Below, one piece after another: positions 17,718 to 26,790 of a stretch of 47,565 nt of DNA. Origin of the DNA: Rhodothermales bacterium (GTDB lineage: Bacteria; Bacteroidota; Rhodothermia; Rhodothermales; VXPQ01); the NCBI GenBank assembly GCA_022821845.1, contig JAJECT010000007.1, forward strand, positions 1 to 47,565. The letters are read 5' to 3'. Positions within the stretch are counted from its first letter, which is position 1; every line of letters begins with the position of its first letter. The notes beneath the pieces are model-generated. The model did no database searches. It had not been told where the DNA came from and worked only from the letters and a program-made list of their open reading frames with translations. The translations under genes and the position numbers were made by a program.

Positions 17718-18263
17718 TCAGGCGTCTCCTCCAGGCGATTCTTCAAGCGCCTTGCGCAACTTGCGAAGCGCGCGCTGCACCTGCATTTTCACGGCGGCTT
17801 CCGTCGTGCCGAGCGAGCGGGCGATTTCCGCATAGCGATAGCCGTATTCGCGCATTTCCAGAATCGTACGCGCCTTCTCTCCGAGCAGGCTCAGCGCTTG
17901 CTCCGCGTCGAGGCGCAGGTCCGCCTCCGGAACCGCTTCGCTCCATGCCGACAAGGCGTCCGGCTCCGCAAGATATTCCCGGGGACCATAGCGCCCCCGA
18001 TAATAATCCTGCGTTTCGAACAGCGCCGCCTTCATCGCAAACGCCTGCAACCGCTCGGGGTCCTGCAAATCCGGGAGGCTCCGGTGCAGACGCAGCAGCG
18101 TGTTCTGCACCAGATCGTCCACGGCCGCCCGCTGTCCGATCCGCGATACGAACCAGGCGCGCAACACAGGATCGAGTTGTTTCACGATCGCCTCGAACGC
18201 CGCATCGTCGCCGTCCCGCGCTTGCAGAACGAGGGCGGCGTCTATGGAACGGTGTCTGGACAA
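17718..18263 (-). CDS. ECF RNA polymerase sigma factor
   Basis: 181 residues. Region 2 includes DPVLRAWFVSRIGQRAAVDDLVQNTLLRLH and region 4 includes LLGEKARTILEMREYGYRYAEIARSLGTTEAAVKMQVQRALRKLR, a helix-turn-helix. It fits the Bacteroidota FecI-like group that works with FecR. It probably transcribes the FecR-OMP-TonB-DUF4249 genes downstream; no consensus promoter for it could be identified by eye. A 158-bp gap separates it from FecR. Confidence 0.93.
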   Translation of the reverse strand: MSRHRSIDAALVLQARDGDDAAFEAIVKQLDPVLRAWFVSRIGQRAAVDDLVQNTLLRLHRSLPDLQDPERLQAFAMKAALFETQDYYRGRYGPREYLAEPDALSAWSEAVPEADLRLDAEQALSLLGEKARTILEMREYGYRYAEIARSLGTTEAAVKMQVQRALRKLRKALEESPGGDA

Positions 18264-18374
18264 ATCGGAAATACCGGCAAGAACGATACAACGCGATGAA
18301 AATGGTGCAAACAGAAGATACTAACCGGGCAACGCCAGTCTTGTTTTGCGACGAAGAAAAGCGGGCGACGCCCC

Positions 18375-18482
18375 TCACGCGTTGCGGCCCCGCGCAATAC
18401 AACGGAGCGCTTCGTCGGCGGTAAGAAGCAACGCCCCATGCCGTTCGGCCAACGCAAGAAACAGGGCATCGTTATTCTCCAA
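18375..18482 (-). pseudogene. C-terminal remnant of a PIN-domain (VapC-like) toxin
   Basis: A frame ending at TGA 18375-18377 reads LENNDALFLALAERHGALL then LTADEALRCIARGRNA. This matches the last helix-strand unit of PIN nucleases (a D-A-x-Y/F-L-A-L-A-E block then L-T-A-D), including the two late acidic residues. The rest of the domain is missing: upstream the frame enters the 3' end of hipA. It is probably a leftover of a VapC gene cut by insertion of hipBA or by deletion. Too short to be active. Confidence 0.5.
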
Positions 18483-19689
18483 ACGCCGAAGCGTACGCGC
18501 CAATGTCCGGCGCGCCCATGCCCAATTGTCGCGCAATCTTGCGCCAGTCTTTCAGCGCCGCCGACACCTCTCCGAGAATAGTATTCGCCTGATCGCTTTT
18601 CAGGGCAAAATGCGATGCGGCCCTGCGGGCTTGATCCACGTTCGCCTCCGGCCCTTCTTCCGAAATCCAGGTGGTCAATTCCCGCGCTTTTTCCTCTACA
18701 GGCACCGGATTGAGATCGTAGGCGGGCGCGAGGCGCCACGCCCCCCGCCCGTCGTACAGGAATCCGTGGTTGCGTAAATGATCGTCCAGGTTGCCAGTCA
18801 ATACATTGAATACGATCCGCCGCCACAGTTCATGCAGGTCTTCGGTTGGAGCGCTGGACCAAAAACGAATACATTCGGCAATATCTATGTATGTGGCAAC
18901 GTCGCCATCCCGAAGGCCCAGCAAACTCATAGCGGACAAAAACGGAATGCGTCGCCGGCCGCATCTGTCAAACCGTTTTATGAGCGCGACGGGCCTTCCG
19001 GCGACATCCTCCAGGCGAGCCTCCGAAACCCGTACCCCGGCTTGGCGGGCCAGTGTCATGGCCAGTACTTCTCCATGCGGAACGCTGCGCAAATCGTCGG
19101 GCTTGGGGAACTTGGCGATGGACAAAGCGCCATCCTTGTCCTCGACGACCGATTTTGGGCGAGCGCCGCCAATGGGCGAGCCTTCATGCAACAACAACCG
19201 TATGTCTTCTGCCTCCTCGGTATGACCATGAATGGCGTCGGCAGCGTTCAGCAGCGCCGATAAGCGGAAAACGGGCGGTACGCGCCCAGCCGTTTGGCCC
19301 TGGTCGAAAGCTTCTTCTCCCTCACGACGATAACGCAGCGCCCCGGTGCGGGCCCTGTCTGTAATGGCAAGCAGGTAATCGATTTCCGACAGCGTACGCG
19401 ACCGCCCTTGCTTGCGAAGCGCGCGCCGGGCAAGCAATCGACCCCAGCGATCAGGCGCGGTATCGCGCAGCGCGCCCGGCAACGCCGATTTTTCCGACGA
19501 GGTGTAAAACGGACCGGTTTGCAACGGCAAATTCGCCGGATCGATGGCGAAGGCATTTGGCCTCTTCAGCCATTCGTTTGCATATTCAAAGACCGAACTG
19601 GGCCTTCCGCGCCGGCCAAAATAACGGCACCACCCGACCAGACAGGTTTGCTCGCCACAGTCGATATGCACCTCAATGGCGTCGCTCAT
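18472..19689 (-). CDS. hipA: HipA-type serine/threonine kinase toxin
   Basis: 405 residues. N-terminal HipA_N part (about 1-110), then the kinase domain. The phosphate-binding loop reads SPIGGARPKSVV, the catalytic loop FNVLTGNLDDHLRNHGFL, and the metal-binding motif APAYDLNP. HipA kinases phosphorylate translation factors such as glutamyl-tRNA synthetase and slow growth unless bound by HipB. All catalytic landmarks look present, so the kinase is likely active. It overlaps the hipB stop by four bases. Confidence 0.92.
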   Translation of the reverse strand: MSDAIEVHIDCGEQTCLVGWCRYFGRRGRPSSVFEYANEWLKRPNAFAIDPANLPLQTGPFYTSSEKSALPGALRDTAPDRWGRLLARRALRKQGRSRTLSEIDYLLAITDRARTGALRYRREGEEAFDQGQTAGRVPPVFRLSALLNAADAIHGHTEEAEDIRLLLHEGSPIGGARPKSVVEDKDGALSIAKFPKPDDLRSVPHGEVLAMTLARQAGVRVSEARLEDVAGRPVALIKRFDRCGRRRIPFLSAMSLLGLRDGDVATYIDIAECIRFWSSAPTEDLHELWRRIVFNVLTGNLDDHLRNHGFLYDGRGAWRLAPAYDLNPVPVEEKARELTTWISEEGPEANVDQARRAASHFALKSDQANTILGEVSAALKDWRKIARQLGMGAPDIGAYASAFGE

Positions 19690-20018
19690 GGGCGTTTCCG
19701 GCGACGGGAGTACGCGATGCGCCTGGGCAGGCGGTCTTCCTCGACGTCCAGTCCAAGCGTATCGTCCCGACGATCAGCCACATTCCCCAATCCTTCGGCC
19801 AAGCCCAGGATAGCGAGAACGGTGGCGTACATGCCCATAGATACGCTGGGGTCGCCTCTCTCCAGTTTGTAAAGCGTACCCCGGCTTATAAAAGCACGCT
19901 CCGCCATGGAAACGGTGGAGATTCGGCGTTTTTTGCGGGCCACGGCAATATCTTCGCCAAGTTTGGCCAGGCTTTCCCGAGCGACGCGGGGCAAGGTATG
20001 GTTTGCGGCAGATTTCAT
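19686..20018 (-). CDS. hipB: HipB-type XRE antitoxin
   Basis: 110 residues with a Cro/XRE helix-turn-helix: LAKLGEDIAVARKKRRISTV, then MAERAFISRGTLYKLERGDPSVSMGMYATVLAILGL. It binds HipA and represses its own operon. The gene precedes hipA, as usual. The C-terminus (RLPRRIAYSRRRKRP) is basic. A dyad-containing AT-rich stretch lies right before the start codon. Confidence 0.9.
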   Translation of the reverse strand: MKSAANHTLPRVARESLAKLGEDIAVARKKRRISTVSMAERAFISRGTLYKLERGDPSVSMGMYATVLAILGLAEGLGNVADRRDDTLGLDVEEDRLPRRIAYSRRRKRP

Positions 20019-20025
20019 GTTGTCT

Positions 20026-20060
20026 TATATTATGAGCAATACTTATTTTATTGTAATATA
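20026..20060. promoter_or_regulatory. Probable hipBA operator/promoter region
   Basis: The AT-rich stretch 8-42 bp upstream of hipB holds CAATA (20037-20041) and TATTG (20049-20053), an inverted repeat with 7-bp spacing. It lies inside outer arms TATATTA (20026-20032) and TAATATA (20054-20060). Short arms with 7-8 bp spacing resemble HipB operators elsewhere. Assignment is by position and symmetry only. Confidence 0.5.
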
Positions 20061-20179
20061 TATAAAACATTATTAAAAAATCCCGATTTTGCATATTTTC
20101 TCGGGAATCGGGGAAATATCCGGGCGATGCGGCCCCGCGTCCGCAAGGCGCTTCGGAAAAATGCGGCGAACGGGCGCGG

Positions 20180-20962
20180 CTACTTGGACGCGTTCTGCCC
20201 CACAAGCGGCCACTGCTCGATTTCAAAAACGGAGCCATTGACCGGACCCGCCTGGTCCGAAAGCCAGAACACGATGTGCGCCGCCGCTTCTTCGGGCGCG
20301 AAAATGCGCCCGGATGGCGCATGTTCGAGCGGAATGCGCTCCCACCAGCCTTCTTCGGACCCGTCCGCGACTTTGATCTTTTTCTCGTTTTCCGTAAGCG
20401 TCCATCCGACGTTGATTTGATTGACGCGAATGCCCTCGCTGGCCAGATACGCAGAAAGGTTGCGCGTCATCGTCATGAGGCCCCCTTTCGTCATCGAATA
20501 GACCAGGAGATTGCGCTCGCCGCCCAGCGCATTGATGGAGCCCACGTTCAGGATATGGCCCCCGCCCCCCTGCTTCCTGAACCGGGATACCGCAGCCTGC
20601 GCAAGCAGCAGCGGCGCCCGCAAATTCACGGCGACTTGCCTATCGAAAAGTTCGACCGACGCCGTATCCAGACTGGAGCGCGTCAGAAGCGCCGCATTGT
20701 TCACAAGCGCGTCCAGGCGCCCGAATCGCTCGGCGGCAGCCTCGACCAGATGCGCGGCCACCGCCGGATCCTGCAAATCGCCCAGCGCAAAATCGGCGGC
20801 GGCGGCGCCCAGTTCTTCCGCAAGCGCCGCGGCGCGCCCGGCGTTCCGCCCGTGAATCATGACCTTTCCGCCCTCGGCAACAATGCGGCGGGCGGCGTAT
20901 TCTCCGATGCCCGTCGTCGAGCCGGTAACGAGGATGACCTTATCCTTGACCAATTGTCCCAT
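20180..20962 (-). CDS. SDR-family NAD(P)-dependent oxidoreductase
   Basis: 260 residues, classical short-chain dehydrogenase. Cofactor motif TGSTTGIG (13-20), NNAA (88-91), and catalytic S142, Y155 and K159 (GSINALGG, YSMTKGG). The lid region has ENEKKIKVADGSEEGWWERIP. The substrate cannot be told; relatives act on sugars, polyols or ketoesters. It follows the phosphofructokinase gene on the same strand after 70 bp, so they may be co-transcribed. Confidence 0.9.
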   Translation of the reverse strand: MGQLVKDKVILVTGSTTGIGEYAARRIVAEGGKVMIHGRNAGRAAALAEELGAAAADFALGDLQDPAVAAHLVEAAAERFGRLDALVNNAALLTRSSLDTASVELFDRQVAVNLRAPLLLAQAAVSRFRKQGGGGHILNVGSINALGGERNLLVYSMTKGGLMTMTRNLSAYLASEGIRVNQINVGWTLTENEKKIKVADGSEEGWWERIPLEHAPSGRIFAPEEAAAHIVFWLSDQAGPVNGSVFEIEQWPLVGQNASK

Positions 20963-21032
20963 AGCGTTATCGGACGCCCTGCCCCGGCGGCGTACGCGGG
21001 TCGAAAATCTGTTCGACCGGCGCGCCCTCGCC

Positions 21033-22187
21033 TCAATACAGGAACATGGGCTTGTTCAGCACATGGTGCACCTTCGGACGATAGGCGTCCAGGTCGTAGA
21101 GTTCTTCCACGTCCACGCGCTTCACGCCCGTGGTGACCTCGTCCATGGGAATGTGCGTGTACACGCCGCCCCGCAAGGCCACCATCCTGCCGCTGGCGCC
21201 GCCTGCAAGCAGGTCCATCGCCATGTTGGCGTAGTTCAGACCCACCATCAGGTCGAGCGCGTCGGGCGGGCCGGAGCGCATCAGGTACGCAAAGGACTGC
21301 AACACGATCTTTTCGCCCGTAATCTTGCTCAGCGCCGTCCCCGTGGCTTCTCCGATGCCGCCCAGTTTGCGGTGCCCGTACGGATCGGCTTCCCCGCTTT
21401 CCATCACCTCGCCCCCGATCATATACGCGCCCTCGCTGATCGTCACCATGGCGTACCTGCTTGGATTGGCGCGCTTGTCTTCCATGACGAGGCCCGCCAG
21501 TTTCTCCGGATCGAACGGCACCTCGGAGATCAGCGCCCGGTCCACCCCGGCAAGATACGAACTGATGAGGCTGGTTTGGCCCGAATTTCTTCCGAAAAGT
21601 TCGATCACCGCGATGCGCTCGTGGGAACCCGTGCTGGTGCGAAGCTGGTGAATGAATTTGACGCTCCGGGTAACCGCCGTCCCGAACCCGATGCAATAAT
21701 CCGTGCCGTACACGTCGTTGTCCATCGTCTTGGGAATGGCCACGACCGGAAACCCTTCCCGATGCAGGCGTTCGCCGTAACTCAGCGTATCGTCTCCCCC
21801 GATGGGAATGAGCATGTCTATGCCGAGATGCTTCAGATTCGCGATCGCATGGGCCGTGAAATCGAACGTGCCCTCCGCCGTCGCCTCGGCGGTTCCCTTC
21901 AGAAAGTCAGGCACGTCGTTCGGCGACACGCGACCCGGATTGACGCGGCTCGTATGGAGCACGGTGCCGCCGCTGCGGTCGATCTTGCGTACGGTTGGAA
22001 AATCCAGCGCCACCGTATACTTGTCTATCGTGGCCGGGTCACTCCGGTCCATCCAGAGCAAACCGCCCCATCCGCGCCGAATGCCGACGACTTCGTTGCC
22101 TTGCTCCATGCCTCGCAGGGCGACCGCCTTGATGCAGGGGTTCAGGCCAGGCACGTCGCCGCCCCCGGTCAGTATGCCGATTTTCAT
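21033..22187 (-). CDS. 6-phosphofructokinase, likely pyrophosphate-dependent type
   Basis: 384 residues, PfkA superfamily. It phosphorylates fructose 6-phosphate at position 1. Active-site blocks: [13 protein letters not shown] (4-16), GGDDTLSYG (130-138), [12 protein letters not shown] (152-163) and ELFGRNSG. An aspartate after GGD (D133) and a lysine in PKTMDND (K153) are the residues that in characterised enzymes favour pyrophosphate; ATP enzymes normally have glycine at both. This points to a reversible PPi-PFK, but some ATP enzymes of this broader group share the GGDD form. Confidence 0.9.
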   Translation of the reverse strand: MKIGILTGGGDVPGLNPCIKAVALRGMEQGNEVVGIRRGWGGLLWMDRSDPATIDKYTVALDFPTVRKIDRSGGTVLHTSRVNPGRVSPNDVPDFLKGTAEATAEGTFDFTAHAIANLKHLGIDMLIPIGGDDTLSYGERLHREGFPVVAIPKTMDNDVYGTDYCIGFGTAVTRSVKFIHQLRTSTGSHERIAVIELFGRNSGQTSLISSYLAGVDRALISEVPFDPEKLAGLVMEDKRANPSRYAMVTISEGAYMIGGEVMESGEADPYGHRKLGGIGEATGTALSKITGEKIVLQSFAYLMRSGPPDALDLMVGLNYANMAMDLLAGGASGRMVALRGGVYTHIPMDEVTTGVKRVDVEELYDLDAYRPKVHHVLNKPMFLY

Positions 22188-22264
22188 ATTCCTTTTTCCT
22201 CGGTTCGTATGGTTCAGGGAATTCGCTCAGCCTTCTAATATAAGACACGCTGATAAAAACTGCT

Positions 22265-23053
22265 TCAGGTTATCCGCGCCCAGGCATGCAGCAAAATGCC
22301 CGCGGCCACGGCAGCGTTCAGCGACTCGACGCCGCGCGATCCCGGCTTTTCGGCCTGGCGGGGCTGGCCCGGAATAAGCACCCGTTCGGTAATGCGCTCC
22401 CGAACAGCCGGGGAAATGCCGTGCGCCTCGCTGCCCAGCGCGAGGACGGACGGCAGCGCGGGCGTCCAGGCGTCCACAGGAGCCCCTTGCAGGTCTGCTC
22501 CGTACAGGGTAAATCCGCAGGCCGCCAATTCCGCAAGCAGCCTGCCCGGATCGGGCGCTTCGACGTGCGCGACGTCCCATACGCCTCCCATGGACGCGCG
22601 CACCGCCTTCGGGTGATAGGCGTCCGCAGAACCCGGCGCGGCGACCACGGCCTCTACGCCGAACCAGGCCGCCGTCCGAATAATGGTCCCTGCATTCCCC
22701 GGATCGCTTACGCCGTCGAGCAATACGATCCGCTGCATGGAAGCGAGCGCGCCCGCCGTTTGCCTGCGAATCCCCGCAACGCCCAGCACGCCCGGACTGG
22801 TTTCCAGCGCGGATACGGCGCGCAGTTCCCGCTCGGACACGACATACGCCCGATCCGGCGGAACAGCAAACCGCCGCGCAAACCGCTCCTGCGCCGATTC
22901 GGCCACAAGCAGCGCGCGCAACTCGGCCCCGGCGGCGAGGGCCGCTTCCACGGCGCGGGCGCCTTCGACGATGGTCTCCCCATGCCGGTCGCGATATTTT
23001 CTGTGCGCCAGCGAGCGGATTTGCTTCAGGCGACGCTGGGACAAGACATTCAT
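22265..23053 (-). CDS. TrmH/SpoU-family RNA 2'-O-methyltransferase
   Basis: 262 residues from ATG 23053. A small N-terminal substrate-binding domain (QRRLKQIRSLAHRKYRDRHGETIVEGARAV) precedes the SPOUT methyltransferase knot. Its three motifs are DGVSDPGNAGTIIRTAAWFG, LALGSEAHGIS and SLNAAVAAGILLHAW. It uses SAM to methylate a ribose 2'-OH in rRNA or tRNA; the target is unknown. An upstream in-frame extension to 23326 is not protein-like and was not used. Confidence 0.92.
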   Translation of the reverse strand: MNVLSQRRLKQIRSLAHRKYRDRHGETIVEGARAVEAALAAGAELRALLVAESAQERFARRFAVPPDRAYVVSERELRAVSALETSPGVLGVAGIRRQTAGALASMQRIVLLDGVSDPGNAGTIIRTAAWFGVEAVVAAPGSADAYHPKAVRASMGGVWDVAHVEAPDPGRLLAELAACGFTLYGADLQGAPVDAWTPALPSVLALGSEAHGISPAVRERITERVLIPGQPRQAEKPGSRGVESLNAAVAAGILLHAWARIT

Positions 23054-23241
23054 GCGCAGGGCGGCGCTGCGAGGATCAAACGCTGCATGAGGTTCTCGGC
23101 GCAAGATGGGTACAGGCTCGGAGATAAATATATAATGCCTATATAATACGCACGGCAGCGTCTTCTTTTTTTCCTTTTTAGGATGCATTCCGTTATTTTC
23201 CAGACAGCATCCTGCCCGCCATCCTTCCTTTCCGACCCGCC
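23054..23241. promoter_or_regulatory. Divergent promoter region with repeated TATATAAT
   Basis: This 188-bp gap separates the methyltransferase (minus) from the amidohydrolase (plus). It contains TATATAAT twice, at 23129-23136 and 23140-23147, exactly 11 bp apart. It also has GGATGC/GCATCC arms around 23181-23212. The gap probably holds promoters for both genes. Confidence 0.4.
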
Positions 23242-24378
23242 ATGACGCCCCGAAACGCCTTGCTCCGCCCGCCCATTCGCTTCCTTGCCGCAGCGTCCGC
23301 CTTCCTCGCGCTGGCGGTTGCCGCACCCATCCCCTCCGCGCAGGCCCAGGAGATGCAATGGGAAGACTACGCGCCCCGCTCCACGCTGGTCGTCGAAGGG
23401 CGCGAAGTGACCCGCGCGAAATTTCCGTTCGTGGACGCCCATGCGCACCAATGGCGCATCGGCGAGGCGTCCGCCGAGGATATCGCCGCCATGGTGGCGG
23501 ACATGGACGCCATGAACATGGCCGTCATGGTAAATCTGAGCGGGGGCAGCGGCGAAGAACTCCAGCAAAAAATCGCCAACACGGAGCGATATGCCCCGGG
23601 GCGCTTCGTGCACTACGCAAACATCGATTTCGGCCCCGTGGACGACCCGGATTTCGGGGAAAAAGCAGCGGCGCAGCTGGAAGAAGACGTGCGGCAAGGC
23701 GCCAAAGGATTGAAGATTTACAAAAATTTCGGCATGGACGTCTTCTACGAAAATGGCGAACGAGTCCATACCGACGACCCGAAACTGGACCCCATCTGGC
23801 AAAAAGCGGGCGAACTGGGCATTCCGGTGCTCATCCATACGGCGGACCCGGCCTCCTTCTGGGAGCCGCACGACCGGTTCAACGAACGCTGGTTCGAACT
23901 CAAGGAGCGGCCGCGCCGCAAACGCGATCCGGTTCCGTCCTGGGAAACCCTCATGGCCGAACACTGGAACCTGATCGCCCGGCACGAAAACACGATTTTC
24001 CTCAGCGCGCACCTCGGCTGGCTGGGCAACGACCTTGGGCGGTTAGGCGACCTGCTGGACAAAATGCCCAACATGTACACCGAACTCGGCGCAGTCATCG
24101 CCGAACTGGGACGTCAGCCGCGCGCCGCGAAAGCCTTCCTGACGCAATACCAGGACCGCGTACTCATGGGCAAGGATTCGTGGGAACCGTCCGAATACCA
24201 TGTCTACTTCCGCATCTTCGAAACGGCGGACGAATATTTTCCCTATTACCGCAAGCGACATGCCTTCTGGAGTATGTACGGCATGGACCTGCCGGACGAG
24301 GTGTTGCGGAAAATCTACTATAAAAACGCCCTCGAAATCATTCCCGGAATTGATCCGGCTTTCTTCCCTGACCCGTGA
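23242..24378 (+). CDS. Exported amidohydrolase-family protein (Amidohydro_2)
   Basis: 378 residues with a signal peptide (hydrophobic about 12-30, ending near AQAQ). The mature part is a TIM-barrel metal hydrolase of the Amidohydro_2 group. Metal ligands HxH are in FVDAHAHQW (H67, H69). Later blocks are GAKGLKIYKNFGMD, IPVLIHTADPASFW, FLSAHLGW and VLMGKDSWEP, the last giving the usual aspartate. Such enzymes hydrolyse or decarboxylate small carboxylates; the substrate is unknown. It is followed after 85 bp by the PQQ dehydrogenase gene on the same strand, so both may serve one periplasmic pathway. Confidence 0.85.
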   Translation: MTPRNALLRPPIRFLAAASAFLALAVAAPIPSAQAQEMQWEDYAPRSTLVVEGREVTRAKFPFVDAHAHQWRIGEASAEDIAAMVADMDAMNMAVMVNLSGGSGEELQQKIANTERYAPGRFVHYANIDFGPVDDPDFGEKAAAQLEEDVRQGAKGLKIYKNFGMDVFYENGERVHTDDPKLDPIWQKAGELGIPVLIHTADPASFWEPHDRFNERWFELKERPRRKRDPVPSWETLMAEHWNLIARHENTIFLSAHLGWLGNDLGRLGDLLDKMPNMYTELGAVIAELGRQPRAAKAFLTQYQDRVLMGKDSWEPSEYHVYFRIFETADEYFPYYRKRHAFWSMYGMDLPDEVLRKIYYKNALEIIPGIDPAFFPDP

Positions 24379-24463
24379 TTCTGCGGCATGGGAACTCCTG
24401 AAATTGGAATAGCCGTCGCAACCTGGCTTACGCGGCCCGCATTTTCATTCAACCTCTGACGAC

Positions 24464-26614
24464 ATGACCCGCTTTCTCTCCCGCCCGGCCGTTGTTGCGG
24501 CGCTTGCCGCCACCCTGTCCGCCTGTTCGGAAAGCCCCTCGCCCACGCCCGTCGGAGCCGGGGCGGACTGGGCGAATTACCTCGGCCATCCAAGCAGCAA
24601 CCAGTATTCCCTGCTCGACCAGATCGATACGGAAAATGTCCACCTGCTGGAAATGGCGTGGGCGTACGATACGGGGGAAGTGAGCGAATACCAATCCAAC
24701 AACCTCATTGTGGACGGCGTGCTCTACACAGCTACCCCGAACCGCAAAATGACGGCGCTGAACGCCGCAACGGGCGAACATCTGTGGACCTTCAATCCCG
24801 ACGAAACGAATCTCCACGCCGGCGGCATGCACCAGGGCGGCGGCCGACAACGAGGCTTCATACACTGGGAAGACGGGGAAAACGGGCGCATCTTCACGAC
24901 GAAAGGCCCCTGGCTGTACTCCCTTGACGCAGAAACAGGCGAGCTGGTCCCCGCGTTCGGCGAAGGCGGCTGGCTCCATATAGGCGACCGCATCGACTGG
25001 GAAGGCCGTCCGAACGTGGGCCTGAACTCGGGCGGATACGTCTACGAAGGCATGCTTGTTTTCGGCGTACGGGTAGCGGAAGACGTGCCCGGCGCGGTCA
25101 TTGCGCTCGACGCCCGCACCGGCGAGCGCGTCTGGATATTCCATACGCTGCCCCGTCCGGGGGAATTCGGGTCGGAAACATGGCCGGAAGGGTATCTGGA
25201 ACGCACCGGCGGCGCCTCGGACTGGTCTGGCATTGCGATGGATATGGAACGGGGCATCGTATACTCCTCCACGGAAACCGCAGGCCCCGACTTCTACGGC
25301 GGCGACCGGTACGGCGAAAACCTGTTCGCCAACTCCATTATCGCGCTGGACGCGCGCAACGGCGAGCGCCTGTGGCACTTCCAGTTCGTGCATCACGACC
25401 TGTGGGACATGGACAACCCGACTCCCGCCACGCTGCTGACGGTTCGGCGCGAAGGAGAATGGGTGGACATCGTCGCCCAGGGCACGAAGATGGGGCTTCT
25501 GTACGTCTTCGATCGGGTGACGGGCGAACCGCTCTGGCCCATCGAGGAACGCCCGGCCCCCGCATCGGAATTGCCGGATATGCAGGCGTGGCCCACGCAG
25601 CCCTATCCCACATGGCCTCCCCCGCTCATGCGGCAGGAATATACGCTGGACGACGTATCGAATATTTCGCCGGAAGCCCGGCAACTCACCACCGACCTGA
25701 TCACGCAGTCCGGGACGTACGGATCGTTCCCGCCGCCGAGTCTTGAGCAGAAAATCAAGTTTCCGGGATACGACGGGGGCATGGAATGGGGCGGATCGGC
25801 CGCTGACCCCGACGGCATATTGTACGTGAATATCAACGAGATACCGTGGTTCTACCAACTCATCCCGACAAGGCGGCCGGACGGTACGCCGCTGCCTCGC
25901 GGAGAACGGTACTACCGGTCGATGTGCGCGTCCTGCCACGGGCTGGACGGCAGCGGCGATCCGGGAGGCGGCTTCCCGGCGGTCACGGATACAGGCGAAC
26001 GCTATAGCCGGGAGCAGGCCATGACGCTGCTGGTGCAGGGCGGCGCGCGCATGCCTCCCTTCGACCAGGTCCCCGAGGATGTTCTGAACGCGATTCTCGA
26101 TCATCTCTTTGGCGAAGAAACGGTTGCGGAGGAAGACCCGGAAGACGAATATGTGCCGCCCTACGCCTTCCGGGGATTCCAGCGCTGGCTGGACCACGAA
26201 GGCTACCCGGCCATCAAACCGCCCTGGGGCACCCTGAACGCCGTGGACCTGAACACGGGCGATATCAAATGGACCGTGCCGCTCGGCGAATACGAGGAAT
26301 TGACGGCGCGCGGCATCCCGCAAACCGGGACGGAAAACTACGGCGGGCCGGTCGTAACGGCGGGCGGCGTGTTGTTTATCGGCGCGACCGCCGACGAGAA
26401 ATTCCGGGCCTTCGACAAGGAAACGGGCGAGACGCTCTGGGAAGCCGACCTGCCCTTCGGGGGAAACGCTACGCCCAGCACGTACATGGCGGACGGCAAG
26501 CAGTATGTGGCGATTTCGGCGGGCGGCGGCAAGTCGAACCGGCCTGTCGGGGGCATGCTGGTCGCGTTTGCGCTGCCGGACGAAGCGGCGAACGACGCGG
26601 ACAACGGCGAATAA
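24464..26614 (+). CDS. PQQ-dependent dehydrogenase (quinoprotein) with cytochrome c motif
   Basis: 716 residues. The signal peptide ends in a lipobox LSAC (C21), so it is probably membrane-anchored facing the periplasm. The rest is an eight-bladed PQQ propeller. Typical blade sequences are TALNAATGEHLWTFNPDE, IALDARTGERVWIFH and VDLNTGDIKWTVPLGEYEEL, with QFVHHDLWDMDNPTPATL near the active site. A heme c motif CASCH (488-492) lies in an inserted cytochrome domain (about 470-540). The layout matches quinoprotein glucose-dehydrogenase-like enzymes that pass electrons to the respiratory chain. The alcohol or sugar substrate is not known. Confidence 0.92.
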   Translation: MTRFLSRPAVVAALAATLSACSESPSPTPVGAGADWANYLGHPSSNQYSLLDQIDTENVHLLEMAWAYDTGEVSEYQSNNLIVDGVLYTATPNRKMTALNAATGEHLWTFNPDETNLHAGGMHQGGGRQRGFIHWEDGENGRIFTTKGPWLYSLDAETGELVPAFGEGGWLHIGDRIDWEGRPNVGLNSGGYVYEGMLVFGVRVAEDVPGAVIALDARTGERVWIFHTLPRPGEFGSETWPEGYLERTGGASDWSGIAMDMERGIVYSSTETAGPDFYGGDRYGENLFANSIIALDARNGERLWHFQFVHHDLWDMDNPTPATLLTVRREGEWVDIVAQGTKMGLLYVFDRVTGEPLWPIEERPAPASELPDMQAWPTQPYPTWPPPLMRQEYTLDDVSNISPEARQLTTDLITQSGTYGSFPPPSLEQKIKFPGYDGGMEWGGSAADPDGILYVNINEIPWFYQLIPTRRPDGTPLPRGERYYRSMCASCHGLDGSGDPGGGFPAVTDTGERYSREQAMTLLVQGGARMPPFDQVPEDVLNAILDHLFGEETVAEEDPEDEYVPPYAFRGFQRWLDHEGYPAIKPPWGTLNAVDLNTGDIKWTVPLGEYEELTARGIPQTGTENYGGPVVTAGGVLFIGATADEKFRAFDKETGETLWEADLPFGGNATPSTYMADGKQYVAISAGGGKSNRPVGGMLVAFALPDEAANDADNGE

Positions 26615-26790
26615 GGCGCGCCTTGCTCGAAACAGGGCACGGTTTCGTCGCGACGCGCTGCGCCGGAACGGCGGCGATGTCGCCATCAGGCTTGCAAAAG
26701 ATCATAGACGGCCCGGACGGCGCCAGAGCAAGGGATTCGGAATGGGCGCGCGGACCTGCAAAAGATGATGCAGGATTCCTGGATTTGCAT

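Noticed and set aside
24449-26686. Minus-strand open frame of 745 codons
   Set aside because: It is antisense to the PQQ dehydrogenase, whose propeller motifs and CASCH are unmistakable.
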